Shown here piece by piece: positions 46,491 through 55,667 of a stretch of 64,000 nucleotides of DNA (position 1 is its first letter; each line of letters starts with the position of its first letter). Where the stretch lies: positions 806,001-870,000 of the forward strand of contig JAVQMD010000001.1 of NCBI GenBank assembly GCA_032595675.1, given 5' to 3'. The notes beneath the pieces are model-generated. The model made no database searches and was not told where the DNA came from. It saw nothing but the letters and a program-made list of their open reading frames with translations. Source of the stretch: Candidatus Electrothrix rattekaaiensis (GTDB lineage Bacteria > Desulfobacterota > Desulfobulbia > Desulfobulbales > Desulfobulbaceae). A program made the translations under genes and the position numbers.

Positions 46491-47270
46491 ATGATGACAG
46501 AAACACATTCAACATTGACGAAAAGCATCGCGCCGGTTCTGTCATTCACAGTTCTGGTTTTGGTTTGGGAGCTTACAGTCCGTTTCAGTGGTTGGGATAC
46601 CAATGTGCTGCCCGGACCGTACAAGGTGCTGAAGAGTATGATTGAACTGATAACCACTGGATCTTTGTTTAAGCATACGGTGGCCAGTTTATTCAGAGTA
46701 ACGTGGGGATTCTGTATTGCTGCGATGCTCGGTATTCCTTTGGGAATTATTTTAGGAAGGAGCCAGATCGCCGCCATATTGCTGAATCCGATCATTAATT
46801 TTCTTCGTCCCATATCTCCCTTGGCTTGGATACCTTTGGCGATGCTTTGGTTCGGGATTGGTGATCAACCTGCTGTTTTTCTGATATTTCTTTCGAGCTT
46901 TTTTCCTATTGTTGTTGCCACAACAGTTGCTGTTCATTCGATCAATCCTACCTATTTTTACGTTGCGGCAAACTTTAATTTCAGTAGAAAAGAAGTTATT
47001 CAGAAGATAGTTATTCCTGCCATTATTCCCGATATTATTACAGCATTGCGCCTGACTGTCACCATTGCTTGGATTGTTGTGGTTGCTGCTGAGATGATTG
47101 CCGTTCAATCTGGACTCGGATATCTGATCCTTGATTCAAGGAATGGACTGCGTTTGGATTATGTTATGGATGGAATGATAGTAATCGGCCTGATCGGCCT
47201 GTATCTGGATTATATTATGCGTCGTCTCGGCAGGATTGAGTCTGCGTCTTGGGGCATTGGACAGCAATAG
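46491..47270 (+). CDS. ABC transporter permease (SsuC/TauC/NrtB class)
   Basis: 259 aa with six hydrophobic segments and the EAA-like loop found in the nitrate/sulfonate/taurine permease class (conserved PTYFYVAANFNFSRKEVIQKIVIPA). It begins a tight unit permease-ATPase-substrate-binding protein. Substrate cannot be deduced: relatives carry nitrate, taurine, alkanesulfonates, thiamine precursors or bicarbonate. Confidence 0.9.
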   Translation: MMTETHSTLTKSIAPVLSFTVLVLVWELTVRFSGWDTNVLPGPYKVLKSMIELITTGSLFKHTVASLFRVTWGFCIAAMLGIPLGIILGRSQIAAILLNPIINFLRPISPLAWIPLAMLWFGIGDQPAVFLIFLSSFFPIVVATTVAVHSINPTYFYVAANFNFSRKEVIQKIVIPAIIPDIITALRLTVTIAWIVVVAAEMIAVQSGLGYLILDSRNGLRLDYVMDGMIVIGLIGLYLDYIMRRLGRIESASWGIGQQ

Positions 47271-47286
47271 GGGGAATAGGGAAAAA

Positions 47287-48081
47287 ATGGGACATATTCA
47301 GACAAATAATCTGTGCAGAGAGTTTGTCAACCGGAGAAAAAAGAAACGCGAGGATGGTAAATTTCTTCCCGACGAAAAGGTGTCTGTGCTTGAGGATATC
47401 AATATAGAAGTGGAAGACGGTGAGATGGTCTGTCTGCTTGGTCCTTCGGGCTGCGGTAAATCGACCCTTCTCCGTATCATCGCCGGTTTTGACAAACAGA
47501 CATCAGGATCAATTCTCATTGACGGCAAAGAAATTACCGGCCCGAGTTCGGATAATATTTTTGTTTTCCAGCACAGCGGGCTGTTGCCGTGGATGACGGT
47601 CTGGCAGAATGTGGAACTGGGACTGCGACATATGGAAGATGTCGAAGAAAAGAGAGGTGAAATCCAAGAGTATATAGAGATGGTAGAATTGGATGGCTTT
47701 GAGGATCATTATCCGCGCCAGCTGTCAGGAGGGATGCAGCGCCGAGCAGAACTGGCTCGGGCCTTGGCTGTCAACCCAGATATTTTGATCATGGATGAAC
47801 CCTTTAGTGGTCTCGACTTTCTTACCCACATGAAGATGCGGGAAGAGGTGGTCAATATGCACCAGTTTCTGGGTAAAACGATTTTAATCGTGACCCATGA
47901 TATTGATGATGCCCTCATTATGGGGGATCGAGTGGTGGTCTTTAGTAAGAGGCCCTCACAGGTGAAAATGAACCGTAAATTGGATTTTCCTCATCCGAGG
48001 ATTGTGTTTAACAAACAAACAGAGTTGAGTCAGCTCCGAGACGAATTGTTCCTGATGCTTGGAGTAAGTTATGCCGTCTAA
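47287..48081 (+). CDS. ABC transporter ATP-binding protein (SsuB/TauB/NrtD class)
   Basis: 264 aa with Walker A GPSGCGKST, Q-loop FQHSGLLPWMTV, signature LSGGMQRR (normally LSGGMQQR), Walker B ILIMDEPFSGLD and the H-loop THDIDDA. The N-terminus has an unusual basic insertion (NRRKKKREDGKFLPDEK). ATG 47287 is chosen over in-frame upstream sequence that overlaps the permease gene. It overlaps the substrate-binding gene by 11 bases. Confidence 0.92.
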   Translation: MGHIQTNNLCREFVNRRKKKREDGKFLPDEKVSVLEDINIEVEDGEMVCLLGPSGCGKSTLLRIIAGFDKQTSGSILIDGKEITGPSSDNIFVFQHSGLLPWMTVWQNVELGLRHMEDVEEKRGEIQEYIEMVELDGFEDHYPRQLSGGMQRRAELARALAVNPDILIMDEPFSGLDFLTHMKMREEVVNMHQFLGKTILIVTHDIDDALIMGDRVVVFSKRPSQVKMNRKLDFPHPRIVFNKQTELSQLRDELFLMLGVSYAV

Positions 48082-49111
48082 AGATGGAAAAAAGAAATTT
48101 ATCTTATCAAGAACTTGGCGTTTTGTTGTAGGGAGTATTGTTTGGGTTGCGCTCATATCCGGGCTTCATTGGTGGCTGAATTTTGACCACGGTCATCGAA
48201 AGATCGTTAAAATGGGCTACATGCCCGTTATTACCAATATGGCGGCACCTTTGCTGGATTATGCAAGTGCTGAGGGGAGTGATGTCCGCTTCAAGGCTTT
48301 GAAGTTCAGTTCATTTGCCGAGATGGGCGAGGCACTTCGAAATGACGAGATTCAGGTGGCATTCATCATTGCTCCCCTGTCTATTGTTCTTCGCCAGCAA
48401 GGGGTGGACGTAAAGGCTGTCTATATAGGTAATCGGCATGAGAGTACCCTTGTCACACGGAAGGATTTGAATATCCAGAATATTCAAGAGCTGGCTGGCA
48501 GGACAGTTGCTGTCCCTATGCGTTTCTCTGGACATAATCTTAGCCTGCTACGATTGATGGAAGAAAATAATATGCGTGGGGAGATCAATATTGTCGAGCT
48601 CAATCCCCCTGATATGGCTGCGGGCTTGGTGACCGGTTCACTTGATGCCTACTATGTTGGTGAACCTTTTGCTGCCCAGACATTGAAAAATGGCAATGCG
48701 AACCTTCTTTTTAATGTTGAAGAGGTCTGGCCGTCATTTATCTGTAATCTTGTCATTGTGAAGCAAAGCCTGATAGAAGAGGAGCCGGAGATCGTGGAGA
48801 AGTTTGTTAACGGGGCGGTTCGATCAGGTATATGGGCAGAAAAATATCCTGATGAAGCTGGCGAGATCGCGGCGCGATATTGGTCTCAGCCCGCAGATTT
48901 GGTGCAATATGCATTGCACGCATCAGGAGGACGAACAATTTACGATCAGTACCTTCCTCGGATTGAAGAGATGCAGGAGATTGCAGATTTGATGGTACGC
49001 TATAAGCTGATTGATAATAATAAAATTGATGGACTTGTGGATCAGCAGTTTGCAAAAAATGTTGATACAGGTCATGTTGAAAAAATAGAAGATATTCTCC
49101 AAGGAAATTAG
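48071..49111 (+). CDS. NMT1/SsuA-type substrate-binding protein, membrane-anchored
   Basis: 346 aa. A basic N-terminus and one hydrophobic helix (about 16-36) with no lipobox or clear signal-peptidase site suggest an uncleaved anchor. The rest is a two-lobe binding protein of the NMT1/THI5-like type (KMGYMPVITNMAAPLLDYA, VAVPMRFSGHNLSLL, YYVGEPFAAQ). It overlaps the ATPase gene. The position inside a chemosensory cluster allows a dual role in uptake and sensing, but that is inference. Confidence 0.87.
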   Translation: MPSKDGKKKFILSRTWRFVVGSIVWVALISGLHWWLNFDHGHRKIVKMGYMPVITNMAAPLLDYASAEGSDVRFKALKFSSFAEMGEALRNDEIQVAFIIAPLSIVLRQQGVDVKAVYIGNRHESTLVTRKDLNIQNIQELAGRTVAVPMRFSGHNLSLLRLMEENNMRGEINIVELNPPDMAAGLVTGSLDAYYVGEPFAAQTLKNGNANLLFNVEEVWPSFICNLVIVKQSLIEEEPEIVEKFVNGAVRSGIWAEKYPDEAGEIAARYWSQPADLVQYALHASGGRTIYDQYLPRIEEMQEIADLMVRYKLIDNNKIDGLVDQQFAKNVDTGHVEKIEDILQGN

Positions 49112-49198
49112 GGGGCATTATCGGTATGCTTTCTTTTTGCGTAAGTTGGTTGATGGATTTGCGATAATGCTCATGCTTCAGCAAGGCGGATTGTTCTG

Positions 49199-49636
49199 AT
49201 GATTCAAAATGAAATGGTGCATAAAACAATAGGAAAATGCAGAAGGCAGTCTCCACGGGTTGATAAGCAGGTAAAACTGAGTGTCGGCAAATTGCAGTAC
49301 CCGATGACTAATGTTGATATGAAAATCGGGTATACCAGCAATGTTTCTGAGACAGGCCTTTGTTTTACCACTGATGAGCTGTTTAAGAACGGAACCATCT
49401 TGCAGCTTGTTGTTGAGTTGGTCGGCTGGCAGCATTATTTGCGTTCAACTGCTGCAATCATTGATGCACAGACTATATCAAAACCGCTGACTGCTGTTGC
49501 TGAGGTCGTTTGGTCGAAGAAATTGACCGACAACGAGGAAAAATATGCTGTCGGTGTCCAGTTTAAGGATATTTATGAGGATGATCTTCAAGCTTTTAAA
49601 AAATATCTAGGGAAAATGCTTGATAAAAAAAGTTGA
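49199..49636 (+). CDS. PilZ-domain protein
   Basis: 145 aa, a single PilZ domain. Both c-di-GMP motifs are visible: RQSPR (RxxxR) near residue 16 and NVSETG (NxSxxG) about 30 residues later. It should therefore bind c-di-GMP and link that signal to the neighbouring chemosensory or transport proteins. Its stop codon overlaps the start region of the following HAMP gene. Confidence 0.88.
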   Translation: MIQNEMVHKTIGKCRRQSPRVDKQVKLSVGKLQYPMTNVDMKIGYTSNVSETGLCFTTDELFKNGTILQLVVELVGWQHYLRSTAAIIDAQTISKPLTAVAEVVWSKKLTDNEEKYAVGVQFKDIYEDDLQAFKKYLGKMLDKKS

Positions 49637-50198
49637 GAAGGTGTTTCTTAAAAGGTTTTTGCCAAAAAGCGGGTTGCAGCGCCAGTTGATTTTTTATATC
49701 GTCTTTATCGGCGTTGTTTTTTTGACGATGGCTGTTGAAATGAATGGCTTCCTTCGCGGGGAGAAAATTCTCGGCACCCTGAATGATCTTGTTTCACCAA
49801 ACGTGTCAGCTGATCTTGTCGAACAAATCCTTCTGAAAGTTCGTGTGATGCTGGGGAATCTCCTCCTTGCAATCGGTCTGGTTATGATGCTCTTCACAAA
49901 GAGAATCATGTTTCCTCTGGAGCGCATTATTGAGGGAACCAGAGCGATGAGTGCCGGTGATTTTTCTACGACCTTACCGGAACAGAGCAAAGATGAACTC
50001 GGTGAACTCGCGCGGCATATTAACGAATTAAATGCCAATGAACAGGAACTTATTCTGCTGACTAAGGGAATGGCCGAGCAGCTTCGACAGACTCTGGAAG
50101 AAGGAGAAGAGGAAACAAGGGTTGCGGAAGCTCTTGAGATGATTGATGAACTGGATGAGGCTCTGTCAGAATTTGGCAGGAGTTTTTACCAATGTTAG
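49620..50198 (+). CDS. HAMP-domain membrane protein without output domain (2)
   Basis: 192 aa beginning at a TTG that overlaps the PilZ gene (a GTG at 49641 is an alternative). Two transmembrane helices (about 22-40 and 78-95) enclose a short periplasmic segment, followed by HAMP (FPLERIIEGTRAMSAGDFSTTLPEQSKDELGELARHIN) and an acidic coiled coil. No catalytic domain. Related in plan to the protein at 39.9 kb. It overlaps the TauE-like gene by 7 bases. Confidence 0.72.
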   Translation: MIKKVEKVFLKRFLPKSGLQRQLIFYIVFIGVVFLTMAVEMNGFLRGEKILGTLNDLVSPNVSADLVEQILLKVRVMLGNLLLAIGLVMMLFTKRIMFPLERIIEGTRAMSAGDFSTTLPEQSKDELGELARHINELNANEQELILLTKGMAEQLRQTLEEGEEETRVAEALEMIDELDEALSEFGRSFYQC

Positions 50199-50956
50199 GC
50201 CCCTTTGAATTTTGGCAGATGTTGCCTATCGGCGTGGTGATTGCATCAGTCGCCATGTTTTTCGGACTGGGCGGAGGCGTTCTGTGGATGCCCGTTTTGC
50301 TCATGAGCACGGATTTGGATCCGAAAGATGCGGTGGTCTGTACCATTCTGATCCAGTTTTTTGGTCAGCTCAGTGCATCATACAGTAATCATCGAGCGAG
50401 ACTGATTGATTGGCGGCTTGTTCGATTGATGAGCACTTTCGGAATTCCTGCCGTAATCGGCGGAGTGCTCGTATCTTTTCTGCTGCATCCGGTGTGGATA
50501 GAGCTTTTTCTCGGGCTGACGATTTTTTTTATTGCCTATGTTTTTCTGCGAGGAGATGATTTTTTTGTTGCTGGCTCGGACAAGGCAGATCTTGAAGCTG
50601 CGCAACAAGGGCGGGTTATAACCTTGCTTGGAAGCATATTAACCGGGTTTCTTGGAATAGGTGTAGGGGACTGGCTGGTGCCGTTTTTCAATATGCGTTG
50701 CAGGCTTGCCATGGTTCGATCGGTTTCGACCAGTATTGCGCTGATGATGATCCTTTCACTCACAGCGTTAAGTGTCCATCTTCTGTTCGGTCGGACCATG
50801 GAATGGCAGGTTGCCGTCCCCGGAGCTATCGGTGTTTTGATCGGAGCACAGGTGGGATCAAGGCTGCTGCGAAGAGTTCCAGAAACTCATTTTAAAGAAT
50901 TTTTTGTTCTTATGTTGGTTTTTATCGCAACACATGTCACCTTTAATGCGTTGTAA
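50192..50956 (+). CDS. TauE/SafE-family permease
   Basis: 254 aa with about eight hydrophobic segments and the duplicated family motif FGLGGGVLWMPVLL / FLGIGVGDWLVPFF. Members export sulfite, sulfoacetate or other small anions. It overlaps the HAMP gene and precedes a CheB-like gene by 9 bases, so it is part of the same operon as the ABC importer. Taken together, a sulfonate-type importer and a sulfite-type exporter would fit organosulfonate use, but neither substrate is proven. Confidence 0.87.
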   Translation: MLGPFEFWQMLPIGVVIASVAMFFGLGGGVLWMPVLLMSTDLDPKDAVVCTILIQFFGQLSASYSNHRARLIDWRLVRLMSTFGIPAVIGGVLVSFLLHPVWIELFLGLTIFFIAYVFLRGDDFFVAGSDKADLEAAQQGRVITLLGSILTGFLGIGVGDWLVPFFNMRCRLAMVRSVSTSIALMMILSLTALSVHLLFGRTMEWQVAVPGAIGVLIGAQVGSRLLRRVPETHFKEFFVLMLVFIATHVTFNAL

Positions 50957-50965
50957 GAGATTTAT

Positions 50966-52348
50966 ATGAAACATCCTGTTGGAAGCGGTTTTGTCGGTGA
51001 GATTGAAGGACTCGGGCTGGTGGATCTTGTCCAGTTCGCCTGTCTTGCCGGAGACGACAGAAAATTAAGTGTACTCAGCGAAGATAATCGAGGGGTTCTT
51101 TATTTTGCTGATAATGAAATTATTCACGCTGAGTTCGGTGAGTTAACTGGAGAAGAGGCATTTTATCGCATTATGAGCTGGCCTTCGGGCACCTTTAGTA
51201 TGTTGTTTGCTTCCACCAATGTGCGGACCATTGATTCTTCTTGGAATTTTCTCTTATTAGAGGCTGCACGCCGCATTGATGAGCAGTACAAGAGTAAAAT
51301 GCCCACTGATACGGAGTCGCTCGTGCCTAAGGTCTTGGTGGTTGATGATTCTCGTTTTTTCACCAAAGCATTTATCAAACTCTTTGAAGAACAAATCAAT
51401 GCCCAAGTGGTTGGAACGGCAACGAACGGAAGAGAGGCACTGAAGTTTCTGGAGATGCAGGTTCCAGATCTTGTTACTCTGGATATGACCATGCCGGTTA
51501 TGAGTGGTGATGTCGCGCTCAAGCATATCATGATACGCTCCCCGGCACCGGTGGTGCTGGTCAGCAATTTTAATGATCAGCATTATTCGAGAATGATGGA
51601 TTTTATGCGATATGGATGCGTGGATATGGTTGCCAAGCCGACCAGTCCTGAATCCTGGACGCTGATCGGTGAGCGGTTGCAATATATCCTGCTTAATGTC
51701 AAAGAATTCTGTGTTGATAATGTCAGTAGAGCAAAAACATTAAAAGCGGTTGATCCTAAAGAAAAAGAACAACCGAAAAAAAAGGCGGAAAAGTTATTGG
51801 TGATACTGGGCGGCCTCGGCGGAATGTTGGAGTTGCAGAAAATTATCCCGGCATTGCAGTATGACAGCGACATGGCCGTGTTGGTCTTACAGAACATGTA
51901 CCCGGGTATTGTCCAGTTTCTTTCTTCATACCTTGATAGTTTTACCCCGTATACAACAACGAACTTGCTCCAGACGAATAAATTGTTGGGAGGGCAATGT
52001 CTGGTAGGGAATTGTCAGCAGCAAAGAGAAATAATCATTTCTGAAGGAGTTCCCACGCTGAGCAGCCCGGAAAGTGACGATGGAATACAGCTGATGAATC
52101 CTGACGAGCTGCTTTGTTCTGCTGCCGATGCATTCGGCTCCGCATTAACTGTGGTTTTTCTCAGCGGTGTAGAGCAGGATATGAAGGAAGGAATGGAAGC
52201 GGTTGTCACCCACGGGGGAAAAATAATTCTGCAGGATCCCGACTCCTGCCTGCTGCCCCGTTCAATTGAGGAAATTCGTGCCTTAGGTATGGAAGAATGC
52301 AGTCTGAAACCGGAAGAAATAGCGCCATATATCAGCAGTCTTACCTGA
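50966..52348 (+). CDS. DUF4388-REC-CheB-like protein, active site lost
   Basis: 460 aa: N-terminal DUF4388 domain (about 10-85; GVLYFADNEIIHAEFGELTGEEAF), receiver (about 115-235; VLVVDDSRFFTK, LVTLDMTMPVMSG) and a CheB-type esterase fold (about 270-455). In the latter the STGG motif reads GLGG, the catalytic His in QHM is Asn (QNMYP) and the Asp survives in SGVEQD. Demethylase activity is very unlikely. Last gene of the cluster and the third CheB-like protein in it. Confidence 0.83.
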   Translation: MKHPVGSGFVGEIEGLGLVDLVQFACLAGDDRKLSVLSEDNRGVLYFADNEIIHAEFGELTGEEAFYRIMSWPSGTFSMLFASTNVRTIDSSWNFLLLEAARRIDEQYKSKMPTDTESLVPKVLVVDDSRFFTKAFIKLFEEQINAQVVGTATNGREALKFLEMQVPDLVTLDMTMPVMSGDVALKHIMIRSPAPVVLVSNFNDQHYSRMMDFMRYGCVDMVAKPTSPESWTLIGERLQYILLNVKEFCVDNVSRAKTLKAVDPKEKEQPKKKAEKLLVILGGLGGMLELQKIIPALQYDSDMAVLVLQNMYPGIVQFLSSYLDSFTPYTTTNLLQTNKLLGGQCLVGNCQQQREIIISEGVPTLSSPESDDGIQLMNPDELLCSAADAFGSALTVVFLSGVEQDMKEGMEAVVTHGGKIILQDPDSCLLPRSIEEIRALGMEECSLKPEEIAPYISSLT

Positions 52349-52495
52349 TCTGTACCCAGGCCGGTTAGACCGGTTGCTTACGTTGCATAATCAGGGAGGA
52401 ATGATCCTTCCTTGTATTGCAGTTCGTATCTTTGGAGCAGCTGGACAGATTATTTTCAAGGATGAGCTCTTTTTATGATATTGAGTTGTTAGCTT

Positions 52496-53941
52496 ATGAT
52501 TCGTCATTATTTTCTTTGTGGTTCGTTTTTTTTAAAAGCGTATCTTGCTATTTATGTTGCTTTTTTTTTGTTGGTCGGGCAATGCCTTGTGCCGACCTCC
52601 TCATTAGGGTTTAGTATCGGAGAAGAGAGGGACATCGGCGAACAATTATTGTTGGCTATACGTGGTGAATTTGAACTTCTTGATGATCCTGATATCGTCC
52701 AATACATCAACAGGCTCGGTCAACAGGTTCTTGATATAGCTGGACCGCAGTATTTTGATTATCATTTTTTTGTGGTCAAAAATGACCAGTTCAATGCCTT
52801 TGCCGCTCCTTCCGGGCTGATTTTTTTTAATTCCGGGCTGATTAAAACCATGCAGTCCGAGGATCAGCTGCTCAGTGTTCTCGCTCATGAGGTGGGGCAT
52901 GTTGTGAGCAGGCATCTTTCCCGGCGTATTGCCAAACAGGAAAAAATCACCGCAGCAAGCATGATTTTTGGTCTTGCTAGTCTAGCTGTGGGGAATCCAG
53001 CCTTGGCCCAGGGACTTTTTAGTGGTGCCCTTGCAGCTAATCAGACAGCAGGACTTAATTTCTCTCGGCAGGACGAGGAACAGGCTGATCGGCTGGCTTT
53101 TGGCTGGCTCAGAATCATGGAGCGTAATCCGACAGCAATGGAAAGTATGCTGAAATCCATGCGGAGGATTACCCGGTATCGCTCCGAGCAGCTTCCCCCT
53201 TATCTTTTGACGCATCCGAATCCAGAGGACCGGTTGGATTATGTGCAGTCTTTGTTAGAGCTTGAGCGAAGAAAGATGGATACGCCCTTTCCTGATGATG
53301 TGGGGAGTTTTTCTTTTTTGCGTTTTAAGTATCGGGTGCTGAGTCAGTCTGTGGAGCCGGAAGATTTGCGGGTTCACTGTGCCAATACTTTGGCGGCAAC
53401 TGAGGGCGGGGTGCAGGCGACAATGGCCCATTATGGTCTGGCATTGCTCAGTGTCAAGGAAAATAATTTTCAAGAGGCGCATAACCATTTGGAAATCGTG
53501 CGGCATGAGTTTCCGGGGAGAGATATTTTGGATATCGATCTTGCCGCCTTGTATATTGATTCAGGTGAACTGGAAAAGGCTGTGCGTTTACTTCGCCGTT
53601 CGTCTCAGCGAGATCCTACAGATATGTACTGCGCCTTTAAGTACGCCGGAGTAATGGCCATGAAGGGCCAGCTTGAGGCGGCAGAGAAATTTTATTTGGA
53701 GGTAGCAAAGAATATACCGGAATATTCTCAGGTCTATTATGAATTGGCACGTGTTAAATCCGGGCAAGGAGAAGGAGGGGCGAGTACATTTTATCTGGCA
53801 AAGTATTATCTGTATGAAGGACGGATAAAGTATGCAAAACAGTATCTGCGTCGGGCTGAGAAAGATCCACAAGTTCCTGCTGCCCAGCAGGAAGAGGCAA
53901 AGGCAATTTTGAAACGGCTGAAGGAGCTTGAGGACGCATAA
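52496..53941 (+). CDS. bepA: M48-family periplasmic metalloprotease with TPRs (BepA/YfgC-like)
   Basis: 481 aa exported protein: a long hydrophobic N-terminal segment (about 10-38), the peptidase domain with HEVGH zinc motif (about residue 130) and the downstream Glu ligand in DEEQADRLAF, then TPR-type helices from about 300 to the end. This plan matches BepA, which assists outer-membrane protein assembly and degrades stalled LptD/BamA substrates. About 90 bases separate it from nikR. Normal length. Confidence 0.9.
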   Translation: MIRHYFLCGSFFLKAYLAIYVAFFLLVGQCLVPTSSLGFSIGEERDIGEQLLLAIRGEFELLDDPDIVQYINRLGQQVLDIAGPQYFDYHFFVVKNDQFNAFAAPSGLIFFNSGLIKTMQSEDQLLSVLAHEVGHVVSRHLSRRIAKQEKITAASMIFGLASLAVGNPALAQGLFSGALAANQTAGLNFSRQDEEQADRLAFGWLRIMERNPTAMESMLKSMRRITRYRSEQLPPYLLTHPNPEDRLDYVQSLLELERRKMDTPFPDDVGSFSFLRFKYRVLSQSVEPEDLRVHCANTLAATEGGVQATMAHYGLALLSVKENNFQEAHNHLEIVRHEFPGRDILDIDLAALYIDSGELEKAVRLLRRSSQRDPTDMYCAFKYAGVMAMKGQLEAAEKFYLEVAKNIPEYSQVYYELARVKSGQGEGGASTFYLAKYYLYEGRIKYAKQYLRRAEKDPQVPAAQQEEAKAILKRLKELEDA

Positions 53942-54028
53942 AATGTTTACAGGGTATCATTATAAAGAGAGTTCCTTGAGTAAAGGTATGTATCCTATGT
54001 ATCAGTAACCGAATCGGATAGACGGAGT

Positions 54029-54439
54029 ATGTTAAAAAGATTTTCAGTTTCATTGGAGGAGCATCTCCTTGATCAATTTGATGATTATATCACCATTCAT
54101 GGTTATTCCAATCGTTCCGAGGCTATTCGTGATCTGATCCGCAACAAGCTGGTGAACGAGCAATGGCAGCAGGACAGTGAGGTCGTGGGCGTTGTTACCT
54201 TGGTGTATGATCATCATCAGGCGCAGTTGCAGGAACGCATTACAGATCTTCAGCATAGCTATTATCGACTCATTACCTCGACGACGCATGTGCATATGGA
54301 TCACCATAACTGTCTCGAAGTGACCATTGTCAAAGGGAATGCCTTTGCTGTGCAGGAACTTGCCGAAAAGATGATTGCCTTACGTGGTGTAAAAAGCGGC
54401 AACCTGACGATGTCAAGCACTGGCGACGATCTGCATTGA
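54029..54439 (+). CDS. nikR: Nickel-responsive regulator NikR
   Basis: 136 aa: N-terminal ribbon-helix-helix (RFSVSLEEHLLDQFDDYI) and C-terminal ACT-like nickel-sensing domain. The square-planar nickel ligands are H76, H87, H89 and C95, the same numbering as in E. coli. GGAG precedes the ATG. A nickel or cobalt type ATPase gene lies 4 kb downstream on the other strand; no NikR operator was recognised in the window. Confidence 0.95.
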   Translation: MLKRFSVSLEEHLLDQFDDYITIHGYSNRSEAIRDLIRNKLVNEQWQQDSEVVGVVTLVYDHHQAQLQERITDLQHSYYRLITSTTHVHMDHHNCLEVTIVKGNAFAVQELAEKMIALRGVKSGNLTMSSTGDDLH

Positions 54440-54467
54440 TTGCGAGGTAGGAGAAGAATGGAGAATC

Positions 54468-54905
54468 ATGGAGTATAGAACAGGATCAGTCGGTCGGGTT
54501 GTGACTATTCGTTTTGATCACGGAGATGATTTCCTTGAAGGGTTACAGGAGATTCTCCTGAAGGAAAAGATCCGAAGCGGCTGGTTTCAGGTTATTGGTG
54601 CCTTGGATAAAGCCGGGGTGGTGACTGGGCCGAAAGAGCCTGTTGTTCCACCGGATCCTCTTTGGCAGGAAGTGGATGGCGTGAGCGAGCTTATCGGTTG
54701 CGGATCTGTGCATATGGACGGCGAAGAACCGAAGATTCATTTACACGGGGCCTTAGGAGAGCATGGGAAAACACTCACCGGCTGTATTCGCAGAGACAGC
54801 CGGGTCTACCTCTTGCTTGAGGTGGTTATCTTTGAGTTGCTGGGGATGAATATTGCTCGCCCGTGGGATGAGGCTGCTGGGATCAGTCGGTTGATTTTTC
54901 AATAA
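54468..54905 (+). CDS. PPC/DUF296-domain protein
   Basis: 145 aa single PPC (DUF296) domain: a Gly-rich strand (WFQVIGALDKAGVV), CGSVHMDGEEPKIHLHGALG with the conserved His cluster that can hold a metal, and a C-terminal FELLG helix. Bacterial members are putative DNA-binding or metal-binding trimers. It follows nikR by 28 bases on the same strand and may be cotranscribed. Confidence 0.85.
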   Translation: MEYRTGSVGRVVTIRFDHGDDFLEGLQEILLKEKIRSGWFQVIGALDKAGVVTGPKEPVVPPDPLWQEVDGVSELIGCGSVHMDGEEPKIHLHGALGEHGKTLTGCIRRDSRVYLLLEVVIFELLGMNIARPWDEAAGISRLIFQ

Positions 54906-54937
54906 GGGAGGCTTCCGGCCCTCTGCTCTAAAGGGCG

Positions 54938-55041
54938 AAAGGACGGAATATGGCGGGAGCGACTCCTTTTTATATCGACCGACCCCCCCCCAAAAAAAAA
55001 AAATTAGATTGAAATAAAAATCGGGGTCTTTCCCTCAATTT
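54938..55041 (+). repeat. Dispersed repeat element, copy A
   Basis: Shares about 105 bases with 55365-55470, including a 27-base identical core (CGGAATATGGCGGGAGCGAC followed by TCCTTTT), poly-C and poly-A tracts, and an end like GGGGTCT(T/G)TCCC. The pattern resembles REP elements mobilised by Y1 transposases; no transposase gene is present here. Confidence 0.8.
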
Positions 55042-55055
55042 CCAAAGAGGGAACA

Positions 55056-55277
55056 ATGCAATTTGCGATATGTCTTGATAATACAGGATATGAAGCTTCT
55101 CTTGAAACAGGTAAGCTTTATCAGGTGGTTCATGATGACGAGGTAGCCAAGCACGGCTACATAAGACTGATAGATGAAAGTGGAGAAGACTATGCTTTTA
55201 CCGCTGAACGTTTTCATTTGCTTCAGCTTCCTCCCCCTGTAGAGGAGGCTTTGATATCGTCTCGACGGACAGGATGA
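55056..55277 (+). CDS. Small conserved hypothetical protein
   Basis: 73 aa with a strand-rich start (MQFAICLDNTGYEASLETGKLYQV) and the segment IRLIDESGEDYAF, a pattern I recognise from short uncharacterised proteins in cyanobacteria and other bacteria, often near mobile DNA. AAAGAGGGAACA precedes the ATG. It lies between two copies of a dispersed repeat. Function unknown; such proteins often behave as accessory genes. Confidence 0.72.
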   Translation: MQFAICLDNTGYEASLETGKLYQVVHDDEVAKHGYIRLIDESGEDYAFTAERFHLLQLPPPVEEALISSRRTG

Positions 55278-55667
55278 TTGTACCGCTCAATAGCCTCCTC
55301 ATATAAGATCTCTTATGCGACTTGTTCTCTTGAGCGGGGTACGTCCCCTATTTACTGCTAAAGGCAGAAAGGGGGGGGGAGGTCGGAATATGGCGGGAGC
55401 GACTCCTTTTATCTCGACCGAATCTCCCCCAAAAATCAGATTTAAATCAAAACCGGGGTCTGTCCCTTATTTTCTTTGCAGGACTACCCCCCACCTTTTT
55501 CCTTCGCCGCATCCTCGCGGAGTACCGACGCATGACTCGGGGCCATAATGGAGCAGCTTCTCCTTTTATGTAGGGATCTTTCATACCCTACTCTATGCCG
55601 GTTTATCCAGGTGCTTTCGGTACGTCCCCTATTTAACGATCCCCCTATTGAGAAAGGTAAGTAAAAC
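55278..55667. repeat. Repeat-rich non-coding region with element copy B
   Basis: Contains copy B of the dispersed repeat (55365-55470, identical core at 55384-55410) and two copies of GGTACGTCCCCTATTTA (near 55338 and 55619), the first within a GGGG-tacgt-CCCC palindrome. No credible gene; a plus-strand frame here is repeat-derived. Confidence 0.75.
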
